Program-made: the position numbers and the translations under genes
NCBI GenBank assembly: GCA_026874595.1
Contig: CM049310.1
Location: 79,727,056-79,791,055, forward strand
Length of the DNA: 64,000 nt
Origin: Sipunculus nudus
Lineage: Eukaryota > Annelida > Sipuncula > Golfingiida > Sipunculidae
Reading direction: 5' to 3'
Shown: one piece after another, positions 1 through 12,310 of the stretch
Layout of the letters: every line of letters begins with the position of its first letter
How positions within the stretch are numbered: the first letter of the stretch is position 1
Notes under the pieces: model-generated
Told to the model about the DNA's origin: nothing
Seen by the model: only the letters and a program-made list of their open reading frames with translations
Database searches by the model: none

Positions 1-669
1 TACTTCAGCGTAATACGCAAAGAGAGTCCCCCCCCCCCAAGCCCATTGCTTAACTAGTCCTGCCGTGACCTGCAAGTCCAAGTAAAAATTTAGGGCTATT
101 CTGGTGAATATTTTTGATTGCTCAGTAAGGAATGAAAAACCTATATTTTGTAAAGATAATTAAAATAATTAAACGAGTTTACAACAGTTACTACATTGCA
201 TAATATAACAGATGATAAAATTTATATTTATTTATTTTTTCTTATATATACTTTCCAAAATATATATACGTTTATAAATGTAAGAACGAATATATGCAGC
301 GTGTTTGTTGTAAATTAGTGTCACTGTGTCCAGTTCAGTATTTCCTGCTTGACATAATTCCTCCGAGTTCAATATTTTAATTGGTCGGTAGCACAGAATA
401 GTAGTCCAATCGTTCAATATGCATATGACCATTGTTAGGAATTACATAAGTATATATCATTTGAATATATCATATTCTGACACGAGTGTGCGTGTCACAG
501 CGATATTCATGCATACCACTGAATGTTGCATAACACGCAAAGTAATATCATGTGCCAGTATGAATAGTCACAGGCTACAGAAGACATTGCTGTCTTACTG
601 GCTTATGATTTCTTCGGTGCCAGTCTTACAAAACGGGCATTTAGTAAGTAACTCCAGTCAATCTGCGGA

Positions 670-1890
670 CCATTTGATTAATTATGTTGCTGTTTTTAGT
701 TCAGCTGATTGAAAATTCATCTGAGCTATAGCGATCATCCTTTGTCTGTCAAACATCTGTCCGTCCTTCATTCAGGCACATATTGTGACCAGTGGAAAAC
801 TAATTCATATTGTGACCAGTGAATAACTAATGCATAGATTACTATATATATTATTGCATGGATAAAGATCATGGAGTGTTTCATCTTTTTCTGCAGACTG
901 CTGGCGCTTCCTGAATTTTTCCAATGTTTACGATTTTTTAAAAATTTATTTTAGGGACCTCCAAAGCAGCATATGTCCATTTACCAGGCACAAATTATAC
1001 CAACTTGATCTAGAGTCTTACTACTTCACATCCAGCGAGGTCCCTGAAAAATATCAATTGAAACTTGAACTTAGGTCTGTGTTACCAATATCCTCCGAGC
1101 TATGGGGCTCAGAAGTACCGCCAAAGAATAATGAAAAAAAAAATGATACAAACGCTCCAGTATCTGAACACCTACTGCTTTGATCACCATGATTCTTTCC
1201 ATGCATATTGATCATGGAGTGTATCATTATTCCCTGTACACTGATGGCGCCAATCCATTTTTTTTTAATTATTTACGCATTTTTTGTCATCTTTTGAGAC
1301 CTTCAAAGATATGGCTGTCTGTTGTTGACACGGCACAAATTTTAACCATTGCCCTAGAATCTTCTATATCGACATTCAGGGAGGTCAATAAAAAATCTCC
1401 TTGGAAACATGAAATTCGGTTTATGTTACCCATGGGGCTCGAAAGTACCACCCAGTAATATTGAATATTTGATACAAAAGCTCCAGTATCTCAATAACTA
1501 ATGCATTGATCATCATACTTTTTTGCATGCCTATTGGCCATTGAATGTTTCATCAATTTCTGCAGACTGGTGGCGCCACCTATATTTTTCTAATTTTTAC
1601 GATTTTTATCTCTATTTTGAGACCTTTAAAGATATTAACATCTGTTAACATGGCACAAATGATAACAACTGGACCTAGAATCTTCATTCTCGACATTTAG
1701 GTCCCTGTTACTTGTATCTCTTAACTAAGCTTCAGTTTAATGCGGATACCACCTACACAATTTGGCATTGAGATGGTAAAATTCGTTTTGTTGAATGCCT
1801 TCTTAGTCAGCTTAGCGTCATTACCCATTGGTCACTTGTTCTAAAAAGCAATGGCCTGCTTTAACCCCCTGACTTGCCTCACGGTCAGTC
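670..1890 (+). repeat. Array of ~330-bp monomers inserted in an older signal-exon copy
   Basis: A motif with AATGCATTGATCACCAT, GCATGCATATTGATCATGG and GGTGGCGCCACCT repeats at about 830, 1,180 and 1,500, a period near 330 bp. Each monomer also has a CAGGCACAAATTGTAACC-like segment and a GAGCTATGGGGCTC-like segment. The array lies between two halves of a block that is uninterrupted in unit II at about 7,890. The left half (ATGTTGCTGTTTTTAG) is at 684-699 and the right half (CAATGGCCTG...CACGGTCAGT) is at 1,849-1,889. Related arrays lie at 15,905-16,380 and 30,360-31,400. I do not recognise the monomer. Confidence 0.6.
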
Positions 1891-3571
1891 TGAATAGTTA
1901 ACCTATAACTCTGGTGATAATGTGATATGAACATATTTAGTTAGTTAGGCTACATAAGTTGTAAATAAGAACTGTATCACAAAGTATGGTACTCGCCAAA
2001 TGCCGATCAGTATAAATTTGAACTTTAGGGTCATTGACACATTAGGGTTCAACGGACCATGACAACATATGGATAACATATGCATACATTACATTCAAAA
2101 TACTACCATCAAGAACTGCAAAACTAAAGAATTATTAGGATATGATAAAAAAAAAATTAGCAAATTCGGGGATAATTCATTATATATAATGATAAGAGGA
2201 AATAGGAAACTAAAAATAGCATAGAATGATTATATCCCTAATGTGATGTCCGAGCCATTGAGGAAGATTGTAGACCATCCAATAATTTGTAACATTGATA
2301 AAAGTAGTCACAAAAATAATCTGAATATGCAATATGAAATTGAAATGATTATTATCCATTTATGGTCAATTATTAATTAAAAGAGTAGTGAACACACAAC
2401 CACATATTAATGCAACTGTTTGGTATGTATTTTTTACGTAAGTTCTCCCAAATGTCCCGTTTGACCAAACGTTTTATCTGAACTAGTAGAGAGTCATCTG
2501 AACTATTGCGATTACTGTTTTTTCCGTCGTTCACCCGTCGGTCTTTCGGTCTGTCTGTCGTTTACAGGACTCCAACCGTAACCGTATCTTATCAAATTTA
2601 ATCTTTACATGTGGAGAGGTCCTGACATGTTCTGCTGAAACTGGAAAGTAGGTCCCAGTCACCGAATTTATGCGATACACTGGTCTCTAGACATTGCACA
2701 ATTAGTAACCAAAAGACTCAGGAACTACCGGAAAATAACAAGTGGTAGGTCCTACGTGGAAACGAAAAAAAATATGTCACTGACTTATATATCCTTGCTT
2801 ACTGAGTGAAATACAGGGTCCTTTGTTTACAACACAGGCATCATAACCTTGAAACCCTGGAGGTTCAAACTTGACCTGCTGACAGGCTATGGCCGGCCCT
2901 CTGTATAAAGCAAAATATAGGTCACTTTGCCCTATATTCTTTCCGGTGACTTATTTTTTCTGAGTTATGCAGCAAAACCAGAAACCACCCATCGCTATGT
3001 TAACAGGACACAGCTATGAGTCATGAACAGCACCTAACCATGCACTAAATGTACATGATAGAACTAAAATTTAAAGGTCCCAATCACTGGCTGACGTTTG
3101 GGCGTTAAAATGATTTCCCTTTTAAAAAATGCATGACCGTGTTAGTAATTATTTCTGGTGCATATTCCAGTAAAACGAGTAAGTTATAGTGGCCCGTCAA
3201 AGGCTAATGGGATTCTCCGGGTTCAAGTTTATGTTTAAGCTTCATAATAATGGACATAAATGAATCACAAGCAGGTCTTCTATGCAGTGGTTTAATTCCT
3301 GTCTTAATTCCTCAGAGTTAAGAAGCTTTGAAAGCACTTTTTAAATTACCATATCTTGTAAACATGCATGGAACCACTAACAGAGCATAGCATGTGATAA
3401 CATCATATTTGTTTCTCGGTATGGAGGTTACATCGCTAGCCACACCATTGAATATTAAATAAAACAAGACGTCATACACAAAAGGTTACTACAAATTATT
3501 TTGTCTCGCCTGGTCTCATTTCTTCGGTTCCAGGTTGACGAACTGCACGTAGAATAAGTTGCCTCGGTCAA

Positions 3572-3770
3572 CATGCCAGCCATCATTATCATTGTGTTGC
3601 TGCTTTTCCAGGGGGTGATGGCAGGATTGAACCCCCCTGACATGGCACACGGTCAGTATGACAATAATACCAACGGTTACCAAACAACAGACATGTACAA
3701 TACAATATCTTCTTATCGGCATGAAAGCAGTTAATTTTCCAATAACGTACATGCTTTTACCGTCGTCCAT
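3572..3770 (+). pseudogene. Signal-peptide exon, copy 1 (unit I), decayed
   Basis: ATG at 3,572 opens MPAIIIIVLLLFQGVMAG, a classical secretion signal, followed by LNPPDMAHGQYDNNT. The frame is closed by an in-frame TAA at about 3,731, and a second stop follows in the region that is open in copy 3. Homologous exons are at 10,247, 24,532, about 31,875 and 34,750. A phase-1 donor candidate (CACACG followed by GTCAGT) lies just after MAH, so the real exon may end at about 3,651 and the rest be intron. The protein family is not recognised. Confidence 0.45.
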
Positions 3771-4499
3771 TTTAACATAAAGCGTCTTTTTTTCTGACCA
3801 TTTAAAATTGTTATCTATAACAACACCAATATATTTGTACTTAACGCTATCTCTCCGGGAGTAATATCAATAAAATACGCATATTACACACAGGTCTAGT
3901 GCAAGGTTCAATATCAAGGTCCTTAGTATTGTTTGAGGTGCACATCCACCTACCTTTTGGAATCAAATTATGTAATTTTTTGTTTCCCCTGCGTATATAA
4001 GTTATATATAAATATACACAATCTAAGGGTAACTTTGGTTGTGAACATTTTTTTATAACGCCTTGGTAAAGGGTGTCTGAACTGGTTTATCAAAAACATC
4101 TTTGTAAACACAAAAACGTTGACACGCGGGAGAATCATGTCACCTAAGGTGGTAGAGTATATATGCGGATGTTGATAGGTCACTTGTTTTAAAACGCAAT
4201 TTGCAAAGCTCTAACTCATGTGACTTGCTGCATGACTCCCTTATTGAATTTATGTTGATGATTTTGGCAGGCGTTCATATATTATAATATCACATAAGCA
4301 GTAACATTTTAATAACCATGAAATGTGACTTAAGGTTGTATTGAACTTACGCAAATGAACGTAATTTTAGTGTAGGTATTCTGTGTATCATATACCGAAA
4401 GTTCATTAGTCGTGTAAGTAGAGGTCTATCAACTATCTCCTAACCTATGAGCATACTGATGTGGGCCCAAGTGACCATCTATATGTTCTATAATGTATA

Positions 4500-4760
4500 T
4501 AACCTGAGTTTTGGCCTCACCAACATGTTTTGTTCTGCCTCATCACGCGCAGTAGTAGAGCGCTAAGAATACGAAAGAACTCTCTTCCGTCTTTTATGTG
4601 GGCTTGCCATCAATAATAGTGATAGCCGTCATCCGGAGTATTATGTTTATCGTGAACTTCCAGATAACTGAATGGCGACCGCAATAACGCATGTTAGAAT
4701 TTTCAGTGTTTCAGCATTTTAATGTAGTGTATCCTGACCTTTTCTCCGGCCTTGAATCAG
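4500..4760. other. Conserved block B, unit I (possible exon, strand unclear)
   Basis: This segment recurs at 11,236-11,410, 25,507-25,790 and 32,803-33,080. In the better copies it is bounded on the plus strand by TTCTCACCTAG (acceptor-like) and CCAG-GTAACT (donor-like). On the minus strand it is bounded by CTAG-GTGAGA (donor-like) and CGCCATTCAG (acceptor-like). Unit I has lost both plus-strand signals (ACCTGAG, CCAGATAACT) and has a stop in the plus frame, so this copy is dead. Confidence 0.35.
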
Positions 4761-4929
4761 TACTTTAAATGGTCTACCTTACCGACATTAGTGTACTGTC
4801 GTAGTGTACTGCTAAACGAAAAACCCGAAGCATTTTGCTCTGTAAAGTAACAAAACATGATCTCTGATTTTTTATTTTCCAGTGTGGAATCTACACGAAA
4901 TTATCTTTATTTCTTTTAAACATCACTTA

Positions 4930-5130
4930 CCCTCAGCAATGATGAGATATTTGATTTGTGGTGGTGCATATACAATGTGCTCACTAAATGTCTGCGTTTC
5001 GTTCAATCTGCAGCCACTTCATCACAAAATTAAATCTACGATAATATATGCACTTGCAGGAAATAATTTATAATGTGAAAATTATAGGTACACGCAACCC
5101 AAAATCTGTATGATGTTTGGAATGAGACAG
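4930..5130. other. Conserved block C, unit I
   Basis: The block holds TCAGCAATGATGAG, GTGGTGGTGCATA and CTGCAG, and recurs at 11,465-11,660, 25,955-26,150 and 33,235-33,430. On the minus strand it reads into a GTAAG donor-like motif after ATTGCTGAG, and the plus strand has a CTGCAG acceptor-like motif. A downstream block (5,160-5,390; AACGGGTAAC, GGCCAACATAGGGTCGCAG type) is also conserved between units. No coding frame survives in all copies. Confidence 0.3.
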
Positions 5131-5526
5131 TAGGGGAATCCTTACGTTTATACAACAAAACCTCGCCTTACCACAACCCCGGTATTGCGACCACCTTGAA
5201 ATAAGAGCACTCCTTCACTTTCTCGATTATGTTTGCCCTATATATCATATAATTTAACCTCGGATTAAGGAGGAACCTCGGTCTAAACGGGTAACGTGGA
5301 GGATGTTACCACCGAGTATTAATTAAACATTGTCCGGCGAACATTGGGTCGCAGTACTAATAAGTACAGGCCCAAAAGGCCAAAAAAGCCAGGGCAAAGA
5401 TGTAGGAGTGTTCCTAAGGAGTGCATGAGGCCACTTGTGCTAGGATTCTCCGGGAAACTCCCTCCCTTTTAAAATTCAGCAAAGAATGGCATATTATTTT
5501 ATTAAAAATCGAAAAAAATGAAATAG

Positions 5527-5560
5527 ACGGGAGGTATAAATAAGGAATACGAGTATTTCG
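5527..5560 (+). promoter_or_regulatory. TATA-like box of the repeat unit
   Basis: GAGGTATAAATAAGGAATACGA contains TATAAATA at 5,535-5,542. The same stretch is kept in unit III at 26,646-26,653 and is weakened to GGCATAAGTAGGG in unit IV near 34,180. Conservation fits either a promoter or simple shared descent. No downstream start codon with a convincing frame was found. Confidence 0.22.
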
Positions 5561-7884
5561 GTAGAATGTTTTCCTCCTGTAAACAGCATACGCACAACAT
5601 CATCATTGGCGAAGTGATGGCTATTGTATATAAAGCCATCCATACAGTAGAAAATAATTTTAAAAAATGACTGTACAGTATATATAAAAAAGTGAAAGTT
5701 TATGAAAAAATATGTAAAAATTGAAGAAAAAAATTATCATGAAAAACGATGATTTTAGTTGTTAACCACTGATGCAAGTCTTTTGGAACAAAAAACACAT
5801 GTACGTCATCGAAGACTCTTGCAAGCGAAAATGCATCTAAAAGCTCGAATGTGGAAAGACGGAAAGACAGGCCCAGGCAAACAGACTCCAACAGTATTAC
5901 AGGCTTTTCCTGAGGTTTGTTAATTGTTTATTGATCGGATACTGACGATTATCCCAGATAAACGAGAGGTTTACATTTTTCGGTGCAAATCCGTGGCAAT
6001 GGAATAACTAAAGCCTTTGTCTCTTGCTTTGTTTACGTAAAATTAACGCAAAAAAGTATATTCGAATTTTTCAGAAAATTTGCACAGGGTTGTACGTCAA
6101 TCGGTATGAAAAATCTTTCAAAGTTTGAGGTAATCAGAATCAACATAACATTGTTTTTTTTTTCTTATTCACATTTAAGAAAACCGTATCCCAATGTAAA
6201 AGCCGTCCATTCGTATGCTTTCATAGGTTTTTAGGCTCCGACTCAGAATCTAGTCTGTTAACAGAATTTCTCACAGTTTAAGGATAAACTGGTAATATAG
6301 TTTCATGTTTTAAAGTCCCCTGTTATAATGGGAAAATATATATGAACAGAAATCAACATACCTGTAAACACATAGAAAAGTCAAACAATGGTCTTGTAAA
6401 ACTGGTGGTAAAACTGGTATAGATAGTCATGAAATTGGGACTGAAAATTAATCTTGTAGAATCGATAGATTGTCACGATATGGAGACTGATTGGATAATT
6501 TTAACTGCCTTAGGAAACCAGTAAGGCAATTTGCATATTAAAAAAATATTTGAATTTGTAAGAATTACTTACACCCACCCCCATTAACTTCAGCAGGTTA
6601 TCAATTGTACCATTAAGACATGGATTTCATACTTCATATATCGACAGGTTATCTGTTGAAATCCATAATAACCATTAGAACTAGGATTTAAAAACAAATT
6701 TATATACAGACACGTTCTGGTGCCCCCTTCCTGCGACCCGTAAATTAGATGCCCAATGACCTACTTTCTTATCGTATGAGCTGTAGTAGTGTGACAGATT
6801 CATCTTAGCCTCATGTCCTATCAAGTGAGCGGCTTTAAATTCAAAATTCACATGGCCGCGATGGCCATGAAATCAACAGCCATGTTAACAAAGGGAACTT
6901 TCCTGTGCAGTGTACATAAAGGACTTAATTTTTTTTCATTTGGTCGTTGTGATATTTAAGTAAAGAATACCAATTATCACCGTAAAATGATCTTATTCAT
7001 AATACGCTGAGTTGCAAAAAAAGGTTATACAATTATACTCAATCTATTCATATTTAGTTTTTATGATCATTCATAATCCCATGATACATTTCTAAAAAAA
7101 AAGGGTTATCCATGTTCACCCTATGTATACATATTAAGTTCTTTTGGATATTATTACAAATACATAACAGTTGTAGAAGTAAAATGTTGAAAAACTTAAA
7201 AAATGATATATTAGTTGTCATGAAAAAAAATAATTAACTAGGAAATATTAACACCTATGTACTGTCCTTAGTTAACCAAGTTGTCTGCAGTATCATGCTC
7301 TGAAATAGTGTGGAACAGCGCAAGCAATACCCCGTTTAACCAAGCTCATATTTGATAATACTTCCCCCCCCCCCCCCCACCCCCTGAAGCCCATTGCTTA
7401 ACTAGTCCTGCCGTGACCTACAGGTCCTGATCAGCCCGCAGGGAGAAATTAAGGGCTAATCTGTTGCACATTTTTGGTTACTCGGGAAGGAATTGAAAAA
7501 TCCATATTTTGTAAAGATAATTTAAATAATCAAACGAGTTTGTAAATTAATGAAACTTTATCCAGTTCAATATTTCAATAGGTTGGTAATACAGAATAGT
7601 TGTTCAAATAGTTCAATATGCACTGTCCTTTGTTAGGATTTACATAAGGGGTTATCATTTGATAAGATCATATTCTGACATGAGTGTGCGTGTCACTGCA
7701 GTATTCATGCATACCACTGAATGTTGCATAACACGCTAAATGATATCATGTGGAAGTATGAATAGTCACAGTTTACAGAAGACATAGCTGTCTTGCTGGT
7801 TTCGACTACATTTTCGGTGCCAGTCTTACAAACTGCGCATTCAGTTAGTTATTCCTGTCAATATCGGACCATTTGTTTCATTAT

Positions 7885-7955
7885 GTTGCTGATTTTTGTA
7901 AGGAGCAATGGCCTGATTTAACCCTGACATTCCGCATGGTCAGTATGAATACTTT
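7885..7955 (+). pseudogene. Older, diverged signal-exon fossil (paralog A), uninterrupted
   Basis: ATGTTGCTGATTTTTG...GGAGCAATGGCCTGATTTAACCCTGACATTCCGCATGGTCAGTATGA aligns base by base with the signal exon at 24,550-24,617, including the CATGGTCAGT donor-like end. The frame is broken by a stop just after the hydrophobic core. The upstream 100 bp (CTTGCTGGTT...TTTCGGTGCCAGT) also aligns with the region upstream of the signal exon. Each 7-kb unit is therefore itself a decayed dimer. Confidence 0.45.
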
Positions 7956-10246
7956 GCCTGTAGCAAGTTCATGTAACTTTGGTGATTATGTGGTATGAAC
8001 ATATCATTGGTGAGTTAGGCTATATAAGTTGTAAACCAGAACTGTATCACAAAGAGGGTACTCGCCATATGTAGATAAGTATAAATTTGAACTTTGGTCT
8101 GTTAAAACATTATGAATCAAAGGACCATGACAACAAATGAATAACATATCTAAACATTACATAAAAACAACTACAGACAAGAACCGCAAAACTTAAGAAT
8201 TATCAGGATATGATAAACATTAGCTTTTTGGGGGGAGTATCCCATATGTATTATGGTAAGAGGAAATATGAAACTAAAATATCATAGAAAGAATATATGC
8301 CCAATGTGAGGTACGGTGCCACTGGGGCAGATTAAGATCATTCAATAATTTGTAACATACATATAATTAGTCAAAGCAATATTCTATATAATTTATATGA
8401 ATTTGAAATAATTATTAACTTTTTATGGCCAATTATAAGTGAAAGGAGTACTGCACACAACACCATATCAATGCAACTGTTCAGTATAGAATGGGCTTTA
8501 TAAGTTTCCTCAAAGGTTCCGTTTAAACCAACTTATCTGAACTAGTTGAGAGAAATCTGAGCTATAGCGATCACTGTTTGTCCGTCGTCAATCCGTCGGT
8601 CTCTCCGACTGTCAGTAGTTTACAGGGCACAAACCGAAACCGTAACACCTATAAAGTTCATTCTTAATATGTTGAGAGGCCCTGACAGGTTCTCTGCTAA
8701 AACCTGAAAGTAGGTCCCAGTGAACGATGTTATGCTATACACCAGTCTCTTGTCATTGCACAATTCGTGACAACAAGACCCAGAAACTTCCCTCAAATAA
8801 CATGTGATAAGTCTTCTATGGAAACCAATATATATGTCACTGACTTATATAGCCTGATTTACTGAGTTAAAGACATGGTCCTTTGTTTACAACACAGGCA
8901 TCATAACATTGAAACCCTGGAGGTTCAAACTCGACTTGCTGACAGGCTGTAATCGGTCTGTATAAACCAAAAGTTACTTTGCCCTATATTCTCTCCGGTG
9001 ACTTATTTTCTCTGAGTTATGCAGCAAAACCAGAAATCATCCATCGGTGTGTTAACAGGACACAGCCATGAGTTATGAACGGCACTTAGCCATGTACTAA
9101 ATGCACGCATCATAGATAACGGTTATGTGTTATGTCGGATATTGTTCTATCAGTATCATCATGAAACTGACCTATTGACTCTTCCGTAGAGATTGGTTAA
9201 GGGCCATAGATATAAGAGATCGTAAACCCAGTAGTGCTGTAGAGGCATCAGGTAGAAATGCGCTGATAGCCTCTACCAATACAATCCGCAAATTCCTGAC
9301 AGCGGAGCCATTGCCATACCTTCTTCTATTATCTGTAGGATATCCTTTTCATAAGAAAGTGAAGTGCACTTCCTTGAGCGAACCACTGTAAGATAACATG
9401 GTTTTTCGTAAGCAATGCATATTGGCCAGTTCCAAAAAAAATTCTTTTTTCGTATAGCATCATTGTTTGAAACGTTCTCTTGAAGCTAACGGAGAAACCT
9501 TTCACAAGAGAATCAGGCGGTATAAGGCGGTAGCGGACCAGTATGATCGCGATGAACCCACCCACCCCAACCCCCAACCCCCACCCCAAATTCCGTAACG
9601 CTGGTACGCCATTCAATATAATCATAACCAATCAAAATAATCTTATTTTTTGTTATTGTTGCCTTCTGTTTAGGATCCTTACCTTGCAGGGAGATAGGAC
9701 TTACATTTAAAGAACCCAACCACTGGCTGACGTTTGGGCAGTTTGAGGAGGCCGCCTAGGCTTGGCACTTAAATTGATTTGCCTTTTATAAGAAATGCAT
9801 TACCGTGTTTATATGTATTACTGGTGCATATTCCAGTAAAAGGAGTTGGTTTTAGTGGCCCGTCAAAGGCCAGTTGGATTCTCCGGGTCCATGATTTATG
9901 TTTAAGTTTCATTATAATCGAAATACGGGCAACACAAGCAGGTCTGCTATTCAGTGGTTTAATTCCGGTCTTAATTCCTCAGAGATTACAAAATTTGGAA
10001 TCACCTTTTAAATAACCAGATCTTGTAAAGATGCATGGAACCACTGCCAGAGCACATAATGTGAAAACATATTTCTCCCTCGATTGGCGTAAGTCTATGT
10101 GTTACTTCGCTAGCAACAACACTGAATATTAAATAAAACAAGTCGTCATACACAAAAGGTTACTGGAAGTTATTTTGTCTAGCCGGGTCTCATTTCTTCG
10201 GTTCCAGTTTGACAAACTGCACGTTGAGACAGTTGCCTCTGTCAAT

Positions 10247-10500
10247 ATGCCAGCCATCTGTATCTTTGTGTTGCTGCTTTTTCAGAGGGCGATGGTAGGT
10301 TTGAAACCCCCCCCACCCCCCCACCCCCCATCCCCCCCCACACCCCCCGAGTTGGCACTGGTCAGTATGACAATAATACCAAAGGCTACCACTCAATAGA
10401 TGTGTACAATACAATATCTTCTAATCAGTATGAAAGCAATTTATTTTCCAATACCGTACATGCTTTGACCATCGTCCATTTAAATATCAAGCGTCTGAGT
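10247..10500 (+). pseudogene. Signal-peptide exon, copy 2 (unit II), broken by C-rich expansion
   Basis: The frame starts MPAICIFVLLLFQRAMVG and then runs into a roughly 40-base tract of C runs separated by single A or T bases (10,309-10,350). This tract replaces the FNPPDMAHG codons. Downstream of it the exon homology resumes (GGTCAGTATGACAATAATACC) but in a different frame. The open frame that seems to continue (poly-proline) is a product of the expansion. Confidence 0.45.
10309..10350 (-). other. G-quadruplex-prone tract
   Basis: The minus strand carries at least four G runs of six or more bases with one- to three-base spacers, which matches the usual quadruplex pattern. A second such tract lies at 9,553-9,590 (C runs of 3-5 separated by A/AA on the plus strand). 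Other C or G homopolymers are at 29-38, 7,364-7,378, 20,488-20,500, 21,558-21,567, 23,829-23,842, 29,702-29,719, 52,871-52,884 and 61,330-61,347. Confidence 0.55.
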
Positions 10501-11175
10501 GATCAGAGCAATTAAGATTGTTATTTATAACAACACCAATGTTATTGTTCTTCGCAATCTCTCCGGCGTAACCATCAATAAAATTCGAAATTAACACACA
10601 TGACTGGTTCAAGGTTCAATTAGAAGGTCCTTATTATTGTTAAAAGTGCCCATTCACCTACCTTTTGGAATAGATTTTTTATTGATTTCTGGTTTCCCCT
10701 GCATATATATAAATAATTTAAGGGTTTATTTTGGTTTTGAACAGTTTTTATAACGCCTTCGAAAAGGGTATATGAACTGGTTTATCAAAAAACATTTTTG
10801 TAATCACAGCAGTGTTGATACGCGCGAGAAACATGTCAACTAAGGTGGTCGGGTATTTATGCGGATGTGGATAGGTCACTTGTTACAAAACTTGTTTGCA
10901 AAGCTCTAGCATATGAGAGTTGCTGCTAGACGCCTTTGTAGAATTTGTTTTAATTTGGCTGGTGCTCATATATTATAATATTAAATAAGCTGTAACAACT
11001 TTAAAATGTGACAAAAGGGCGTATTGAGCTTCCGCAAATGAACGTTATTTTAGTGTAGATATTTTTTTTATCATATACTGAAAGTACATGTATATTAGTT
11101 GTGTAAGCACAGGTGTATCAACTCTTCCTAACCTATGAGCATACTGATGTGTATCAAAGTGACCATCCTTATGTT

Positions 11176-11177
<2 letters not shown>

Positions 11178-11214
<37 letters not shown>

Positions 11215-11222
11215 ATATATAT
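11178..11222. repeat. (TA)n microsatellite in unit II
   Basis: About 45 bp of alternating AT. It sits at the same place as the (TA)n of unit III (25,466-25,505); units I and IV have only GTATATAA there. The repeat therefore expanded from a short seed in some units. Confidence 0.9.
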
Positions 11223-11235
11223 CTGATTTTTTATT

Positions 11236-11410
11236 CTCACCTAGTTTGGGGCTCACCACGCAAAGTACAGGGCAAAAGATACGAAAGAACTCTTTTTTCC
11301 GTCATTTATATGCGGGCTTGCCTTCAGTAGTAGTGATACCCGCCATCCGGATTTTTATGTTGACCGTGAACTTCCATATTTAGTGTTTCAGCATTTTAAT
11401 GTTATGTATC
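11236..11410. other. Conserved block B, unit II
   Basis: It keeps TATTCTCACCTAGTTTGGGG at its left and GTGAACTTCCATATTTAG at its right, so the plus-strand donor-like GTAACT is lost. On the minus strand it is fused by deletion to block C, giving a frame from 11,646 to 11,380 that needs a TTG start and is probably accidental. Confidence 0.3.
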
Positions 11411-12009
11411 TTGAACTTGTCTCCGACCTTGAATCTGTAATTTAAATCATATACCTTACCGACTCTCAGCAATGATGAGGCGTCTGATTTGTGGTGGTGC
11501 ATATGCAATCGGCTTACTAAATGTCTGCGATTCGCTCTATCTGCAGCTAAGTTAACTTCATCACATAATAAAATATATGCACTTCCGGGAATTGTGTCCG
11601 TATAATAGGTAATAATTAGCACTAATATAAGTATAGGAACACGCAACCCAAAGTCTGTGTAACGTTTGCACAGAGACAGTAGAGGACTCCTAAAGTTTAT
11701 ACGACAGACCCTCGCCTAACGACCACCCAGGTATTGTTCTCCTTTATTGTCTCGTTTAAATGTGCCCTATGTATCAAATATTTAAACCTTATGTTAAGCG
11801 GGAACCTCGCTTTTCTGTTTCTTTAGACAATTATTTTGGTCCAAACGGGTAACATGAAGGATGTGACCACCCGGTTCTAAGTACACATTGTCCGGCCAAC
11901 ATAGGGTCGCAGCAGTAATAACTACAGGCCCACCAGGTCACAAATTGACAGGGAAAAAGATCAAAGAGTGTTCATAAATGGTCAGAAATTGCTTGGGATG
12001 GATGTGTCA

Positions 12010-12310
12010 ATTTCAATTTTTTCAGATCTACCTTTAAAAATTTGCATGAGCCTTTAGCCATAACTTTGATAATTTTTTAAATTGCATTTGCATTCAATGG
12101 ATTGGTCAATCTATTTCTAATAAATATGTATAAACGTAAATTTCAGGCATGGATTCAGCGTTTATATTATGTACTTCTAAAACTTCTACTACTACTACTG
12201 CTACTGCTTAAAATTGAAATTACTAGATGCACCCGTGGAAAATCCACGGTTCTATATGATAAATAATTTTGTAGTGATCTTGTAACGACTGAATGTTACA
12301 TATTTTACAG
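12010..12310. repeat. Indel block shared with unit IV, with hairpin
   Basis: This block is present at 33,790-34,060 in unit IV and absent from units I and III, where flanking sequences join directly. It contains a TAC/TGC trinucleotide run (12,185-12,210) and the perfect palindrome CCGTGGAAAATCCACGG (7-bp arms, 3-base loop) near 12,233, followed by TTCTATATGATAAATAATTTTG. It could be a small mobile element or a shared deletion in the other units. Confidence 0.45.

Larger units (their letters stand above)
1..7345. repeat. Unit I of a ~7-kb tandem segmental duplication
   Basis: Blocks recur in the same order in later units. A poly-C tract followed by AAGCCCATTGCTTAACTAG is at 31, 7,380 and 29,720. 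The block around TTCATGCATACCACT is at 508, 7,704 and 30,150. CAGGCATCATAAC is at about 2,835, 8,895 and 17,240. The signal exon is at 3,572, and blocks B and C are at 4,500-4,750 and 4,930-5,130. The AGCGGCTTTAAATTC block is near 6,830. Copies differ by many substitutions and block indels, so the duplications are old. Unit I contains a 330-bp-monomer insertion (about 700-1,845) and lacks a roughly 580-bp block found in units II (9,120-9,700) and III (23,520-24,000). Edges are approximate. Confidence 0.75.
7346..12310. repeat. Unit II of the tandem segmental duplication
   Basis: The order of blocks matches unit I, from the poly-C/AAGCCCATTGC start (7,364) through the signal exon (10,247), block B (11,236) and block C (11,465). 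It lacks the 330-bp array and so keeps the older signal-exon fossil intact at 7,885-7,955. It carries a roughly 580-bp block (9,120-9,700) shared with unit III, and a 12,010-12,310 block shared only with unit IV. The 9,553-9,590 and 10,309-10,350 stretches are C-rich expansions. Confidence 0.7.

Noticed and set aside
2860-2890. GGTTCAAACTT resembling a tRNA B box, repeated in several units
   Set aside because: No A box at the right distance and no cloverleaf. It is simply part of the 7-kb unit.
9329-9719. Two minus-strand frames with Gly/Val-rich or Gly/Trp-rich stretches
   Set aside because: They read through the C-rich tract at 9,553-9,590; the homologous block in unit III does not keep either frame.
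11380-11646. Minus-strand 88-codon frame with a hydrophobic start (RVPILILVLIITYY)
   Set aside because: It begins with TTG, not ATG, and exists only because a deletion fused blocks C and B in unit II. Other units have stops in this frame.
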